From Clavibacter sp. VKM Ac-2872 (GTDB lineage: Bacteria; Actinomycetota; Actinomycetes; Actinomycetales; Microbacteriaceae): a DNA stretch of 64,000 nt. The stretch's first letter is position 1, and each line of letters starts with the position of its first letter. Location of the stretch: the NCBI RefSeq assembly GCF_015351105.1, contig NZ_JADKRR010000001.1, positions 124,001 through 188,000 on the forward strand. The letters run 5' to 3'. This document shows, piece after piece, positions 53,944 to 62,483 of this stretch. The position numbers and the translations under genes were made by a program. The notes beneath the pieces were generated by a model, which did no database searches, had not been told where the DNA came from, and was given only the letters and a program-made list of their open reading frames with translations.

Positions 53944-54522
53944 ATGCTCGGACCTCTCGCGCGCCTGGATCCGCCCGCCCGGCGCATCCTCATCGGCGCG
54001 CCGGCGGGGGCAGGCAAGACCACGCTGGCCCGGCGCGTCCAGGAGCGCACGGGCCTCCCGTACACCGAGATGGACTCCCTCTTCCACGGGCCCGGCTGGA
54101 CCGAGCTGCCCACGTTCCGCGACGACGTCGAGGCCTTCTCGTCGCGCGACGCGTGGGTCACCGAGTGGCAGTACACGACCCAGCTCGGGCAGCTGCTGCC
54201 GTCGCGCGCCGACACCCTCGTCTGGCTCGACCTGCCCGTGACGGTGCAGATGGGACGGCTGATCCGCCGCACGGTCGTCCGCCGCTGGCGCCGTGAGCCG
54301 CTGTGGCACGGCAACGTCGAGCCGCCGCTGCGCACCGTCCTCACCGACCCCGACCACATCGTGCGGTGGGGGTGGCGGGGGCGCGCGAAGATGCGGAAGC
54401 GGGTCGTGCTCGCGACCGTCGGTCACCCGCACCTGCGGGTCGTGCGGCTGCGCTCGACCCGCGACATCGACATGTGGCTGCGCGGGCTGCCGGCCGCGGA
54501 CGCGTCGGCGCCCTCGGCGTAG
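53944..54522 (+). CDS. P-loop kinase-like protein (adenylate-kinase fold)
   Basis: A 192-residue P-loop protein. Walker A is GAPAGAGKTTLARRV and the DxxxF-like segment MDSLFHGPGWTEL resembles topology-modulation or shikimate-kinase-like small kinases, followed by a basic lid (RRWRREPLWHGN). Its 3' end overlaps the oppositely oriented permease gene by 100 bases. Substrate unknown. Confidence 0.8.
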   Translation: MLGPLARLDPPARRILIGAPAGAGKTTLARRVQERTGLPYTEMDSLFHGPGWTELPTFRDDVEAFSSRDAWVTEWQYTTQLGQLLPSRADTLVWLDLPVTVQMGRLIRRTVVRRWRREPLWHGNVEPPLRTVLTDPDHIVRWGWRGRAKMRKRVVLATVGHPHLRVVRLRSTRDIDMWLRGLPAADASAPSA

Positions 54523-55442
54523 CCGCCCCCGGACTCGCTGCCAGGCGTCCGCGCCTCCGTCACCAGCACCGCCGCGACGCCCGCGCCGCACAGCACGAAG
54601 CCCGCGAGCGTGACCGCCGTGATCCGCTCCCCGATCAGCAGCGCGCCCGCCGCCGCGGTCGTCGGGGCGACCAGGAACAGCAGCGCGTTGAGCGCCGTGA
54701 TCCCCACGCGCTCGAGCAGCCACCAGTACAGCCCGTAGGCGGCGAGGGTCGGCACGAGGGCGGCGACGGCGGTCGTGATCCAGAACGCGGGATCCGCGGG
54801 CGGCGCCAGCGTCCCCGTCCCGAGCGCGGCGACCACGAGCGCGGCCGCCGTGACGACGACGTGCACGGTCAGCGTCACGAGCACGGGAGGCCGGCCGGAC
54901 GACCGGCGCTCGAGGAAGGTCCCGGCGACGAGGCACGCCATCGCCGCCGCGGGCAGGAGGTAGGCGACCGGATCCGCATCCGCCGCCCCCGCCTGCGACC
55001 GCACGACGAGCACCACGCCGACGGCCCCGAGCGCGAGCCCGGCCCACTGCGCGCCGCGCACGCGCAGCCCGAGCAGCGGCCCGACGAGCGTCGCGACGAC
55101 GAGCGGCTGCACGGCGTCGATGAGCGCGGTCGTCCCGGTGGCGATGCCCGCGCCGATCGCCGCGTACACGAAGGCGCAGTAGCCGAGCTGCGCGCACGCG
55201 CCGATGAGCGCCTGCCGGCCGAGCATCCGCGGGGCGATCCCGCGGGCGGCGCCCGTCACGACGACGAGACCCACGAGCAGCACGGCGAGCGGCGCGAACC
55301 GCCAGACGAGCAGCGTCGTCGCGGCCACTTCGACCGTGCCGATCGCCGCGATGAGGAAGCCCGCGCTCCACGCGAGCACGAACCCGGTCGCGGCGACGAC
55401 CGTCACGAGCCGCCGAGGTATACCGATCTGTCTACTCGTCAT
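54423..55442 (-). CDS. DMT-superfamily permease (EamA-type)
   Basis: A 339-residue drug/metabolite transporter with ten helices in two repeats; ATGFVLAWSAGFLIAAIG and DAVQPLVVATLVGPLLGL mark the first and AYGLYWWLLERVG the second. Its first codons contain a TetR-type operator (55419-55434), and the divergent TetR gene is 33 bases away, so it is likely the regulated target: an efflux pump. Its C-terminus overlaps the kinase gene by 100 bases on the opposite strand. Confidence 0.85.
   Translation of the reverse strand: MTSRQIGIPRRLVTVVAATGFVLAWSAGFLIAAIGTVEVAATTLLVWRFAPLAVLLVGLVVVTGAARGIAPRMLGRQALIGACAQLGYCAFVYAAIGAGIATGTTALIDAVQPLVVATLVGPLLGLRVRGAQWAGLALGAVGVVLVVRSQAGAADADPVAYLLPAAAMACLVAGTFLERRSSGRPPVLVTLTVHVVVTAAALVVAALGTGTLAPPADPAFWITTAVAALVPTLAAYGLYWWLLERVGITALNALLFLVAPTTAAAGALLIGERITAVTLAGFVLCGAGVAAVLVTEARTPGSESGGGYAEGADASAAGSPRSHMSMSRVERSRTTRRCG
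55419..55434. promoter_or_regulatory. TetR-type operator, copy 1
   Basis: TATAC-CGATCT-GTCTA, one mismatch from a TATAC-N6-GTATA palindrome, inside the first codons of the DMT permease. Matches copy 2 in inverse orientation (TATACCGGTCTGTATA on the other strand) at 14 of 16 positions. Confidence 0.6.
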
Positions 55443-55451
55443 GGGCTCGAC

Positions 55452-55467
55452 TATACAGACCGGTATA
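55452..55467. promoter_or_regulatory. TetR-type operator, copy 2
   Basis: TATAC-AGACCG-GTATA, a perfect-arm palindrome between the divergent genes, eight bases before the TetR start. It overlaps the likely -10 region of the regulator, so autoregulation is expected. With copy 1 it would cover both promoters. Confidence 0.65.
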
Positions 55468-55475
55468 TTCGTCGC

Positions 55476-56087
55476 ATGCGCACCGCCGTCCCCGACCTCG
55501 CCCCGCTCACCCCCGGAGCCCGCCGCGTGCTCGACGCGGCGTCCGGGCTCTTCTACGCGCGGGGGATCCACGTGGTCGGCGTCGACGCGATCGCCGCCGC
55601 CGCCGGCGTCACCAAGAAGACGATCTACGACCGCTTCGGCTCCAAGGAGCGGCTCGTGGTCGCGTACCTGCAGCACCGCGACGCCCGGTGGCGCGAGCAC
55701 CTCGCGGCGCGGCTCGCCCGCACGCCGGAGCCTGGGATCGACCGGGTGCTGGCGGTGTTCGACGCGGCCATCACCTGGGCCGATGCGAACACGCCGAAGG
55801 GCTGCAGCGCGATCAACGCGCGCGCGGAGCTCGGCGCCGGCGACCTCGGCGACGAGGACGACGGCCACGACGTGCTGCCCGAGGTGATGCGGCAGAAGGC
55901 GTGGCTGCTCGAGCTGCTCCTGGACCTGTGCCGCGAGGCCGCGGTGCCGGATCCGGCCGCCACCTCCCGCATGCTGATGCTGATCTACGAGGGCGGCCTC
56001 GTGACGCTCGGCATGGGCACGTTCGCGCACCCGATGACGGTCGCGCGCGACGCGGCCCGGGCGCTGCTCGGGAGGTCGCCCTCGTGA
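55476..56087 (+). CDS. TetR-family transcriptional regulator
   Basis: A 203-residue regulator. The TetR helix-turn-helix ASGLFYARGIHVVGVDAIAAAAGVTKKTIYDRFGSKERLV lies at residues ~22-62, with VTKKTIYDRFGSKE as its recognition helix. The ligand domain is short. It sits 33 bases from the divergent DMT permease and flanks its own twin operator sites, which makes it the likely repressor of the permease. Confidence 0.9.
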   Translation: MRTAVPDLAPLTPGARRVLDAASGLFYARGIHVVGVDAIAAAAGVTKKTIYDRFGSKERLVVAYLQHRDARWREHLAARLARTPEPGIDRVLAVFDAAITWADANTPKGCSAINARAELGAGDLGDEDDGHDVLPEVMRQKAWLLELLLDLCREAAVPDPAATSRMLMLIYEGGLVTLGMGTFAHPMTVARDAARALLGRSPS

Positions 56088-56593
56088 GCGGGCCCGTGGA
56101 CGACGAGGCGCCCTGCCCGTTCTGCGCGCTGCTCGGCGACGCGCCGATGGTCGCGCCGCTGCCGCAGGACGTGGTGGCCGAGCGCGAACGGGCGATCGCC
56201 GTCATCGCGCCGCGCTGGTGGCCGCGCAACCGCGGGCATGCCCTGGTCGTCCCGCGGATCCACGTCCGCGACCTCTACTCCGTGGCGCCCGCCGACCTGC
56301 ACGCCGTGATGGACCTCGTGCAGGAGGTCGCCGTCGCCATGCGGGCGACCTACGGCTGCGCGGGCATCTCGATCCGGCAGCACAACGAGACGGCGGGCGG
56401 CCAGGACGTGTGGCACCTCCACGTCCACGTCTTCCCGCGCGCGGAGGGCGACGACCTGTACGGATCCGCGCCGCTGCCCGGCTTCGCGTCGCCCGAGGAG
56501 CGCCTGCCGTTCGCGCGCCTGCTGCGCGAGGAGCTGTCCGCTCGTCGGCGGGGAGATCCTGAGACCCGGACGCCGCAGCCCGACCCGGCCTAG
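56084..56593 (+). CDS. HIT-family hydrolase
   Basis: A 169-residue histidine-triad protein. A CPFC zinc-like pair sits near residue 11, and the HIT motif is WHLHVHVFPR, preceded by SIRQHNETAGGQDV. It hydrolyses nucleotide phosphoramidates or dinucleotides. The GTG overlaps the TetR stop, so it may be co-regulated. Confidence 0.9.
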   Translation: MSGPVDDEAPCPFCALLGDAPMVAPLPQDVVAERERAIAVIAPRWWPRNRGHALVVPRIHVRDLYSVAPADLHAVMDLVQEVAVAMRATYGCAGISIRQHNETAGGQDVWHLHVHVFPRAEGDDLYGSAPLPGFASPEERLPFARLLREELSARRRGDPETRTPQPDPA

Positions 56594-56665
56594 CGTCGGA
56601 GGCACGAGCCGAGCGCGCACCCGACGCCCGGCCGTGCCATCCGTCCGATCCGCAGGAGGAGAACC

Positions 56666-57334
56666 ATGACCACCATCGCCATCGTGGGGGCCGGCGCCGG
56701 CCTCGGCGCCGCCGTCGCCCGCCGCTTCGGAGCCGAGGGCTTCGCCGTCGCGCTCGTCTCGCGCAGCCAGGAGCGCGTCGACGAGCTCGCGCGCACGCTC
56801 GCCGACGAGGGGATCACCGCCCGCGGGTACGCCGCGAACGTCCGCGACCACGTGGCGCTCGCCGCCGCGCTCGACCGGGCGGCGCAGGAGCTCGGGCCCG
56901 TCGAGGTGCTCCAGTACAGCCCGCTGCCGCAGAAGGAGTTCCTGCGGCCGGTGCTCGAGACGACGCCCGGCGACCTCGTCGGCGCGTTCGAGTTCTCCAT
57001 CCAGGCGCCCGTCGCCGCCGTGCACCAGGTGCTGCAGGGCATGCGCGTGCTCGGGCGCGGGACCGTCCTGTTCATAAACGGCGGCACCGCCGTGCAGCCG
57101 CTGCCGAAGTACGCCGGCACCTCCATCGCCTTCGCGGGCGAGAGCGCCTACGGGCAGATGATCCACGAGGCGCTGGCGGACGACGGGATCCACGTGGGCC
57201 AGCTGATCATCCCCGGCGCCATCACGCCGGGCCACCCGAAGAAGGACCCGAAGGCCCTCGCCGACACCCTCTGGTCCATGCACGAGGAGCGCGGCGAGTT
57301 CCGCCGCTTCGCCGCCGACATGGACGACGAGTAG
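56666..57334 (+). CDS. Short-chain dehydrogenase/reductase-like protein
   Basis: A 222-residue SDR-fold protein. The NAD loop is GAGAGLGAAVARRFG instead of the usual TGxxxGxG, and the active-site region reads LFINGGTAVQPLPKYAGTSIAFAGESAYGQM, so a standard YxxxK is not obvious. It may be an atypical or non-catalytic member. A GGAGGAG site precedes the ATG. Confidence 0.82.
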   Translation: MTTIAIVGAGAGLGAAVARRFGAEGFAVALVSRSQERVDELARTLADEGITARGYAANVRDHVALAAALDRAAQELGPVEVLQYSPLPQKEFLRPVLETTPGDLVGAFEFSIQAPVAAVHQVLQGMRVLGRGTVLFINGGTAVQPLPKYAGTSIAFAGESAYGQMIHEALADDGIHVGQLIIPGAITPGHPKKDPKALADTLWSMHEERGEFRRFAADMDDE

Positions 57335-57405
57335 GCAGCGACCGGTCGCGCGAGTCGCCCTGACGGGGGCCTGCGCGATCGGCGCCCGGCTGGGATGCTC
57401 GCAGG

Positions 57406-57780
57406 ATGGACGCCACCGCACCCCTCCTGACCTGGACCCTCGCCGCCGAGATCCCCGTCCCCGCCGACGTGCACGAGCTGCTCGTGGAGGGGGAGCAGGC
57501 CGTCGCCTCGTTCCGCACCTTCCGCGACTCGGCCACCTTCACGACGAAGCGCCTCATCGTGCGCGATGCCCAGGGGATCACGGGCAAGAAGGTGGAGCTG
57601 TACTCGCTTCCCTACAGCGCCATCAACATGTGGTCGACCGAGAACGCCGGCACCTTCGACCTCAATGCGGAGCTGGAGCTCTGGACGCGGGCCGGCCACA
57701 TCAAGGTGAAGCTCGGCAAGGGCGCGGACATCCGACGCATCGACGGCCTCATCGCCTGGGCCGTGCTGCACGCGCACTGA
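57406..57780 (+). CDS. Bacterial PH-domain protein
   Basis: A 124-residue protein that is essentially one bacterial PH domain (PF08000-like): ELLVEGEQAVASFRTFRDSATFTTKRLIVRD, then KKVELYSLPYSAINMWSTENAGTFDLNAELELWT. Function is unknown; the domain is of membrane or regulatory type. A strong hairpin follows at 57796. Confidence 0.88.
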   Translation: MDATAPLLTWTLAAEIPVPADVHELLVEGEQAVASFRTFRDSATFTTKRLIVRDAQGITGKKVELYSLPYSAINMWSTENAGTFDLNAELELWTRAGHIKVKLGKGADIRRIDGLIAWAVLHAH

Positions 57781-57795
57781 CGCAGGCACGACGAA

Positions 57796-57832
57796 GGGGA
57801 GGGGGAGCGACCCGGATGCGCTCCCCCTCCCC
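57796..57832. terminator. Bidirectional rho-independent terminator hairpin
   Basis: A perfect 14-base inverted repeat (57796-57809 with 57819-57832) around a 9-base loop, midway between the convergent PH-domain and YceI genes. The stem is GGGGAGGGGGAGCG, with a partial polypyrimidine tract on either side. It ends both transcripts. Confidence 0.85.
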
Positions 57833-57865
57833 TCGGCTGCGCGGCCTCGATGGCCGCCCCGACGC

Positions 57866-58558
57866 CTACTTCGTCGGCGTGGCCGACACCAGGAACTCGA
57901 CGGTGCCCGTGTCCTGCACGCTCACGAAGCCGAGGCTCGGGGCCTGCACGCCGTAGTCGGAGAACGTGACGGGGATGGATCCGCTCACCTGCACGCCGCC
58001 GCCCGAGAGCGCGGCCTGCAGCGGCACGGTGACGGTCTGCGTCACGCCGTGCATGGTGAGCTCGCCGGTCGCCTGGACCGTCGCGACCTGGCCGTCGGCG
58101 GGCACGGCCGCGTCGACGGGCTGGGTCAGCGTGAAGGTCGCGTCGGGGTACTTCGCGACCTCCATGGCGGTGCTGCGGAAGTACTCGTCGCGGGGGGCCG
58201 CGTCGGTGGCGATGCTCGCGACGTCGACCTTCACGGTCGCGGCCGAGAGGGTGGATCCGTCGACCGTGATGGATCCGGTCACGTCCTCGGTCTTGCCGAC
58301 GACGGTCACGTCGGTGCCGTTGAGCACCTCGGCGACGCGGTAGCCGGCGGTGCTGCCGGTGCCGATCTGCCACTCGCCGGACAGGTCGCTCGTGTCGAGC
58401 GTGGAGTCGGCGGGGGCGGCCGAGACGGACGGGGCGGCCGCGGGGGCGCCGACGATCACGTCACGGTAGAAGGCGGGGCCGAACGCGGCGGCGCTGACAC
58501 CGAGCACGACCACCACGGCCGCGCTCGTGCCGAGGATGATCTTGGTCTTCTTCTGCAT
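57866..58558 (-). CDS. YceI-family lipocalin-like protein, membrane anchored
   Basis: A 230-residue protein with an N-terminal membrane anchor (ILGTSAAVVVVLGVSAAAFGPAF), an Ala-rich linker and a YceI domain (GEWQIGTGSTAGYRV, VDVASIATDAAPRDEYFRS, ATGELTMHGVTQTVTVPL). YceI proteins bind polyisoprenoids or amphiphiles outside the membrane. It is divergent from the sigma factor gene and shares its ~190-base spacer, suggesting sigma-dependent expression. Confidence 0.9.
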   Translation of the reverse strand: MQKKTKIILGTSAAVVVVLGVSAAAFGPAFYRDVIVGAPAAAPSVSAAPADSTLDTSDLSGEWQIGTGSTAGYRVAEVLNGTDVTVVGKTEDVTGSITVDGSTLSAATVKVDVASIATDAAPRDEYFRSTAMEVAKYPDATFTLTQPVDAAVPADGQVATVQATGELTMHGVTQTVTVPLQAALSGGGVQVSGSIPVTFSDYGVQAPSLGFVSVQDTGTVEFLVSATPTK

Positions 58559-58750
58559 GGGGGTCTCCTGATCCGGATGGTGCTCATCTGATCGCCGCGA
58601 GAGGCTGCGCCGACATCAGGGACGACGGACCAGCGAGGAGGAACGTTCACGGGCTCAGGGTCCTGCCAGGTTCGCGGGTCCGCCTGCGATGATTCGCGGG
58701 AGCGGTGAACCATCCGGCCGTCCGTCTCGTCGTGGGAGGAGGAGGCACGG

Positions 58751-59257
58751 ATGACCACGGAGAGCACGGCCCGCATGCGGGCGCTGCACGATGCGCACGC
58801 GCCTGCGCTGCAGCGGTACGCGCTGCGGCTGACGGGGGATCCGGCGCTCGCCGAGGACGTCGTGCAGGAGGCGCTGCTGCGGGCCTGGCGCTCGCCGGCG
58901 ATCCTCGCGGAGGACGACGAGTCGGCCCGGCGCTGGCTCTTCACCGTCGTGCGGAACCTCGTGATCGACGACCGCCGCAGCGCCTGGCGCGGCCGCGAGA
59001 CGCCGACCGACGTGCTGCCGGAGGATCCCGTCGCCGACGCCTCCGACGCCATCATCGACCGCCTGCTCGTGGCCGAGGCGCTCGCGTCGCTCTCGGCCGA
59101 GCACCGCCGCGCGGTCGTCAGCTGCTACCACCTGGGCCGCACGGTCGTGGAGACGGCGGAACGCGAGGGCGTCCCGCCCGGCACCATCAAGTCCCGCCTC
59201 CACTACGCGCTCAAGGCGCTCCGTCTCGCCCTGCAGGAACGAGGAGTCACCCGATGA
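58751..59257 (+). CDS. ECF RNA polymerase sigma factor (SigK/SigL-like)
   Basis: A 168-residue ECF sigma factor. Region 2 reads LRLTGDPALAEDVVQEALLRAWRS with RRWLFTVVRNLVIDDRRS, and region 4 reads LASLSAEHRRAVVSCYHLGRTVVETAEREGVPPGTIKSRLHYALKALR. The next gene, overlapping by four bases, encodes its anti-sigma partner. The spacer to YceI probably holds the autoregulated promoter. Confidence 0.93.
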   Translation: MTTESTARMRALHDAHAPALQRYALRLTGDPALAEDVVQEALLRAWRSPAILAEDDESARRWLFTVVRNLVIDDRRSAWRGRETPTDVLPEDPVADASDAIIDRLLVAEALASLSAEHRRAVVSCYHLGRTVVETAEREGVPPGTIKSRLHYALKALRLALQERGVTR

Positions 59258-60045
59258 ACGACCGCGCCGACGACATCCACGAGTGGGATGCCGCGTACGT
59301 GCTCGGCAGCCTGAGCGCCACCGACCGCGCGCTCTTCGAGTCCCACCTCGAGGGGTGCGATGCGTGCATGCGCTCCCTCGCCGAGCTCTCCGGCCTGCCC
59401 GGCGTGCTGCGGATGCTCCCCGTCGAGGAGGCGATCGCGCTCATGGACGAGCCCGAGGCCCCCGCCGTCCCGCAGCCCGTCGCGCCGGCGCTGGACGCAT
59501 CCGCCCACCGGGTGCCGCGCCGTCGCCGGCGACCCCTCGCGGGTCCCGCGCGCCTGCCGCTGTCCCGCCGCACGGGCGGGTGGCTGCTCGCGGCCGCCGC
59601 CGTCGTGCTCCTCGTCGGCGGCGCGGGCCTCGGCTCCGCGCTCCGCGCCGGCGTGAGCGGGCCCGTCGCGGATCCGACCCCGGCCGCCTCCTCGCCCGCC
59701 GGGGACCCGTCCGGGGATCTCTCCGAGGGCCTGCCCCCCGACGCGGTGAGCATGCGCTCCGATCTCGACGAGGGCGTCACCGCGAAGCTCGCCCTCACTC
59801 CGCAGCCGTGGGGCACGCGCTTCGACTGGAGCTGCGAGTACGCGGGCGGCGGCGTCGGCCAGGGCGCCTACGACCTCGTCGCGATCGAGGACGACGGCAC
59901 GCGCACGGTCGTCGCGACCTGGGGCGCTGGCCAGGCGGAGTCGCGGCTGCTCGCGGCCACCTCGAGCCTCCCGACGGATCGGATTCGCACGGTGCAGATC
60001 ACCCCCTCCGACTCCGACGTGGTGCTGGCGAGCCGCGACCTCTAG
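59254..60045 (+). CDS. Membrane-anchored anti-sigma factor (RskA-like)
   Basis: A 263-residue protein. The N-terminal zinc-finger anti-sigma domain has HLEGCDAC and the AYVLGSLSATDRALFE opening, a basic linker follows, then a single helix (GWLLAAAAVVLLVGGAGLG, residues ~110-130) and an extracytoplasmic RskA-type domain. It holds the sigma factor at the membrane. ATG 59254 overlaps the sigma stop. Confidence 0.92.
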   Translation: MNDRADDIHEWDAAYVLGSLSATDRALFESHLEGCDACMRSLAELSGLPGVLRMLPVEEAIALMDEPEAPAVPQPVAPALDASAHRVPRRRRRPLAGPARLPLSRRTGGWLLAAAAVVLLVGGAGLGSALRAGVSGPVADPTPAASSPAGDPSGDLSEGLPPDAVSMRSDLDEGVTAKLALTPQPWGTRFDWSCEYAGGGVGQGAYDLVAIEDDGTRTVVATWGAGQAESRLLAATSSLPTDRIRTVQITPSDSDVVLASRDL

Positions 60046-60057
60046 GCTCCGGTGCCC

Positions 60058-60459
60058 ATGAGCCGACTCGTTCGCCGATCCGCTGCCGCCGAGGTGGCCG
60101 CATACATCGCGGAGTGCCTGGCGCAGGGGAGGCGCGACCACGCAGTGCGCCACTTCATCCAGCTCGCCGACGATCTCGCAGCTGCGCACGGCGAGGCTCG
60201 CGCGGTCATCGGGGCGGCCAGGCCGGAGACCACGGGGGAGCGGTGCTGGGACGCTGCCATCGCCGCTCTCGTCGAGCATCGCCTCCTCGAGGAGGGTCTA
60301 CGAGTCCCGGCGTGGGTCGCCGCCGAGGAGTTCCGGGTCGAACCGCCGTGGACCTTCGGGAGTGGCCTGTACGACATCCCCGTCGAGCCGGAGCGCGCTC
60401 TCCCGTCGTTCCTCCGTCACGGCGTGATGCTCGACCCGGACACCCTCGCGAGCGTCTAG
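60058..60459 (+). CDS. Hypothetical protein (helical, antitoxin-like)
   Basis: A 133-residue protein with a helical N-terminus (AAEVAAYIAECLAQGRRDHAVRHFIQLADDL) and a C-terminal half including WDAAIAALVEHRLLEEGLRVPAWV. It resembles the small antitoxin-like or helix-repeat proteins found next to toxin genes, but I cannot name a family. ATG 60058 is used; a GTG six bases earlier is possible. It is convergent with a GIY-YIG-like gene with a 160-base overlap. Confidence 0.6.
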   Translation: MSRLVRRSAAAEVAAYIAECLAQGRRDHAVRHFIQLADDLAAAHGEARAVIGAARPETTGERCWDAAIAALVEHRLLEEGLRVPAWVAAEEFRVEPPWTFGSGLYDIPVEPERALPSFLRHGVMLDPDTLASV

Positions 60460-60978
60460 TCGGGCAGTCGGGCCACGACGGGACGGTCCGCGCATGTTCG
60501 CGAACGGCAGGCGCCCTTCGTGGTGCGCCATGAAGTCGGAGAGCATCTCGCTCTCCTCATCCGACGCCCGGCGCGCAGGTGCGGTCTCCCGCCATGCGAC
60601 GAGCAGCTGCGCGGCGTCGTCGAGGTGCCAGATCGCACGTCCCCCGCGATGCGCCGTGGCCTTTCCCGATCCGAAGGCCGCGTACTCCCGGAGCCGTGCT
60701 CGGAGTCCACGTCGGCTACCCGGCGCTCGCCCGGCCTTGCCGACGTAGACGACGGCGCTGCCCGCCACCCATTCGGCTTCGAGCCGCTCGGGCGGATACG
60801 ACGGATCACCTCCCTTGAACCATCCGGCTGGGCTCACGGGGAGGAAAGCGGGAGGGGTCAGGGCCGGCCGGACGACCACATAGACGCCGCTCGCCTGCGG
60901 AGCGTCGTCCGCAGCGCGGTCGAACTGCACGAAGCCCTCGAAGCCCGCTCCGCGCAGGCCGGCGACGCTCCAGTCCAT
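60298..60978 (-). CDS. GIY-YIG-like nuclease-fold hypothetical protein
   Basis: A 226-residue protein with GVYVVVRPAL and VVYVGKAGRAPGSRRGLRARLREYAAFG, which look like the two strands and helix of a GIY-YIG domain (residues ~30-115), then DDAAQLLVAWRETAP. The last ~55 residues, antisense to the neighbouring gene, look non-native: a shift by one base in that part would stop at TAG 60456-60458, so a 3' frameshift may have extended the frame. Confidence 0.6.
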   Translation of the reverse strand: MDWSVAGLRGAGFEGFVQFDRAADDAPQASGVYVVVRPALTPPAFLPVSPAGWFKGGDPSYPPERLEAEWVAGSAVVYVGKAGRAPGSRRGLRARLREYAAFGSGKATAHRGGRAIWHLDDAAQLLVAWRETAPARRASDEESEMLSDFMAHHEGRLPFANMRGPSRRGPTARLDAREGVRVEHHAVTEERRESALRLDGDVVQATPEGPRRFDPELLGGDPRRDS

Positions 60979-61121
60979 GACCGAAGCCTAGGGCGCCTCG
61001 CAGCCGGCAGCCGGATCTTCCGAGGCCCGGCAGGAGGCCCCGCCCCACCCCTGGCGCGCCGCCCGCGCCGCGCCGTAACCTGGCGTCCCACACCTGAGGA
61101 AAAGCGAGCGGCGAGGACCCG

Positions 61122-62483
61122 ATGAGCGACCCGGCAGCGCACGCAGACGCGCCCGACGCGCCCGCGATGAGCGACGCCGACGCGGCCGTCGTCGCCGCGC
61201 GTTGGAAGCGCAACGCGACCCTCTTCCTCAGCGGCCAGACGGTCTCGCTGTTCGGCTCGATGCTCGTCCAGTACGCGGTCATGTGGTACGTCACCTTCGA
61301 GACCCGCTCGGGTCTCGCGGTCGCGCTCTACGCGGTGTGCGCGTTCCTGCCGCAGGGCATCGTCTCGATCTTCGGCGGCACCCTGGCCGACCGGATGAAC
61401 CGGCGCGTGCTCGTGATCGTGTCCGACAGCACCATCGCGATCGTCACGCTCGCGCTCGCCCTGCTGATGATGAACGGGGTCACCGACCTCTGGATCATCC
61501 TGCTCGCGGTGGCCGTGCGCTCCGTCGGCGCCGGGTTCCAGACGCCCGCGGTGCAGGCGATGATCCCGCAGATCGTGCCGCCCGAGCAGCTGCTCCGGAT
61601 CAACGGCATCTTCGGCACCATCCAGTCGGCGATGGCCCTGCTCGCGCCGGCCGCCGCGGGCGCGATCTTCGCCGCCTACGGCCTCGTGCCCCTCTTCTTC
61701 GTCGATGCGATCACGGCCGCGATCGGCATCGCGTTCCTGCTCTCGGTGGCCGTGCCGACGCTCGCGTCCATCGCCGACAAGACGTCGACGTACCGCGAGG
61801 ACCTCGTCGAGGGGATCCGCTACATCGGCGGCGACCCGGTCGTGCGCTGGCTGCTGGTGGTCTTCGCGATCATCTTCCTGCTCACGGTCGCGCCGTCGTT
61901 CATCACGCCGCTGCTCGTGGCCCGCACCTACGGCACGGAGGTGTGGATGGTGACCGTGCTCGAGATCGCCTTCAGCGTCGGCATGCTCGGCGGCGGCGCG
62001 CTCGTGTCGACGCTGTTCGCGAAGTCCGACCGCATGACGCTGATCCTCGTCAGCTGCTTCGGCTTCGCCATCTTCACCGCGGGCCTCGGCCTCAGCCCGA
62101 ACCTCTGGGTGTTCTACGGCTTCATGTTCGCGATCGGCCTGTTCGTGCCGCTGTTCTCGGCGCCGTTCATGACGCTCGTGCAGGAGACGGTCGCGCCCGA
62201 GATGCACGGCCGCGTCTTCAGCTACGTCGGCATCGTCATGGCGCTCGCGACCCCGATCGGCGCGGTCGCGTTCGGCCCGCTCGCCGACGTGTTCCGCGTG
62301 CAGGAGCTGCTGGTGGCGGCGGGGATCATCACGGTCGTCGTGATCACGGTCGCCATCTCCCTGCCGTCCGGCCGCGCCGCGATCCGTTTGGTGCGCGCGA
62401 AGAAGGCGGAGGCGGTGCAGTCCACCGCTTCCGAAGCCTCGCTCACCGCGGTGGACCCTCCGCCTACGGCCCCGGTCGCCTAG
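61122..62483 (+). CDS. MFS transporter (EntS/MFS_3-like exporter)
   Basis: A 453-residue transporter with 12 helices. The N-terminal segment LFLSGQTVSLFGSMLVQYAVMWYV and VSIFGGTLADRMNRRVLVIVSD are typical of the MFS_3 group, which includes siderophore exporters. MTLVQETVAPEMHGRVFSY also fits that group. Its natural substrate is unclear; no siderophore biosynthesis gene is nearby. Confidence 0.87.
   Translation: MSDPAAHADAPDAPAMSDADAAVVAARWKRNATLFLSGQTVSLFGSMLVQYAVMWYVTFETRSGLAVALYAVCAFLPQGIVSIFGGTLADRMNRRVLVIVSDSTIAIVTLALALLMMNGVTDLWIILLAVAVRSVGAGFQTPAVQAMIPQIVPPEQLLRINGIFGTIQSAMALLAPAAAGAIFAAYGLVPLFFVDAITAAIGIAFLLSVAVPTLASIADKTSTYREDLVEGIRYIGGDPVVRWLLVVFAIIFLLTVAPSFITPLLVARTYGTEVWMVTVLEIAFSVGMLGGGALVSTLFAKSDRMTLILVSCFGFAIFTAGLGLSPNLWVFYGFMFAIGLFVPLFSAPFMTLVQETVAPEMHGRVFSYVGIVMALATPIGAVAFGPLADVFRVQELLVAAGIITVVVITVAISLPSGRAAIRLVRAKKAEAVQSTASEASLTAVDPPPTAPVA

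Noticed and set aside
51424-55371. A 1315-codon minus-strand open frame through the glycosidase, kinase and permease genes.
   Set aside because: It is a frame-shifted shadow of the glycosidase and permease genes; those genes have full family motifs in their own frames.
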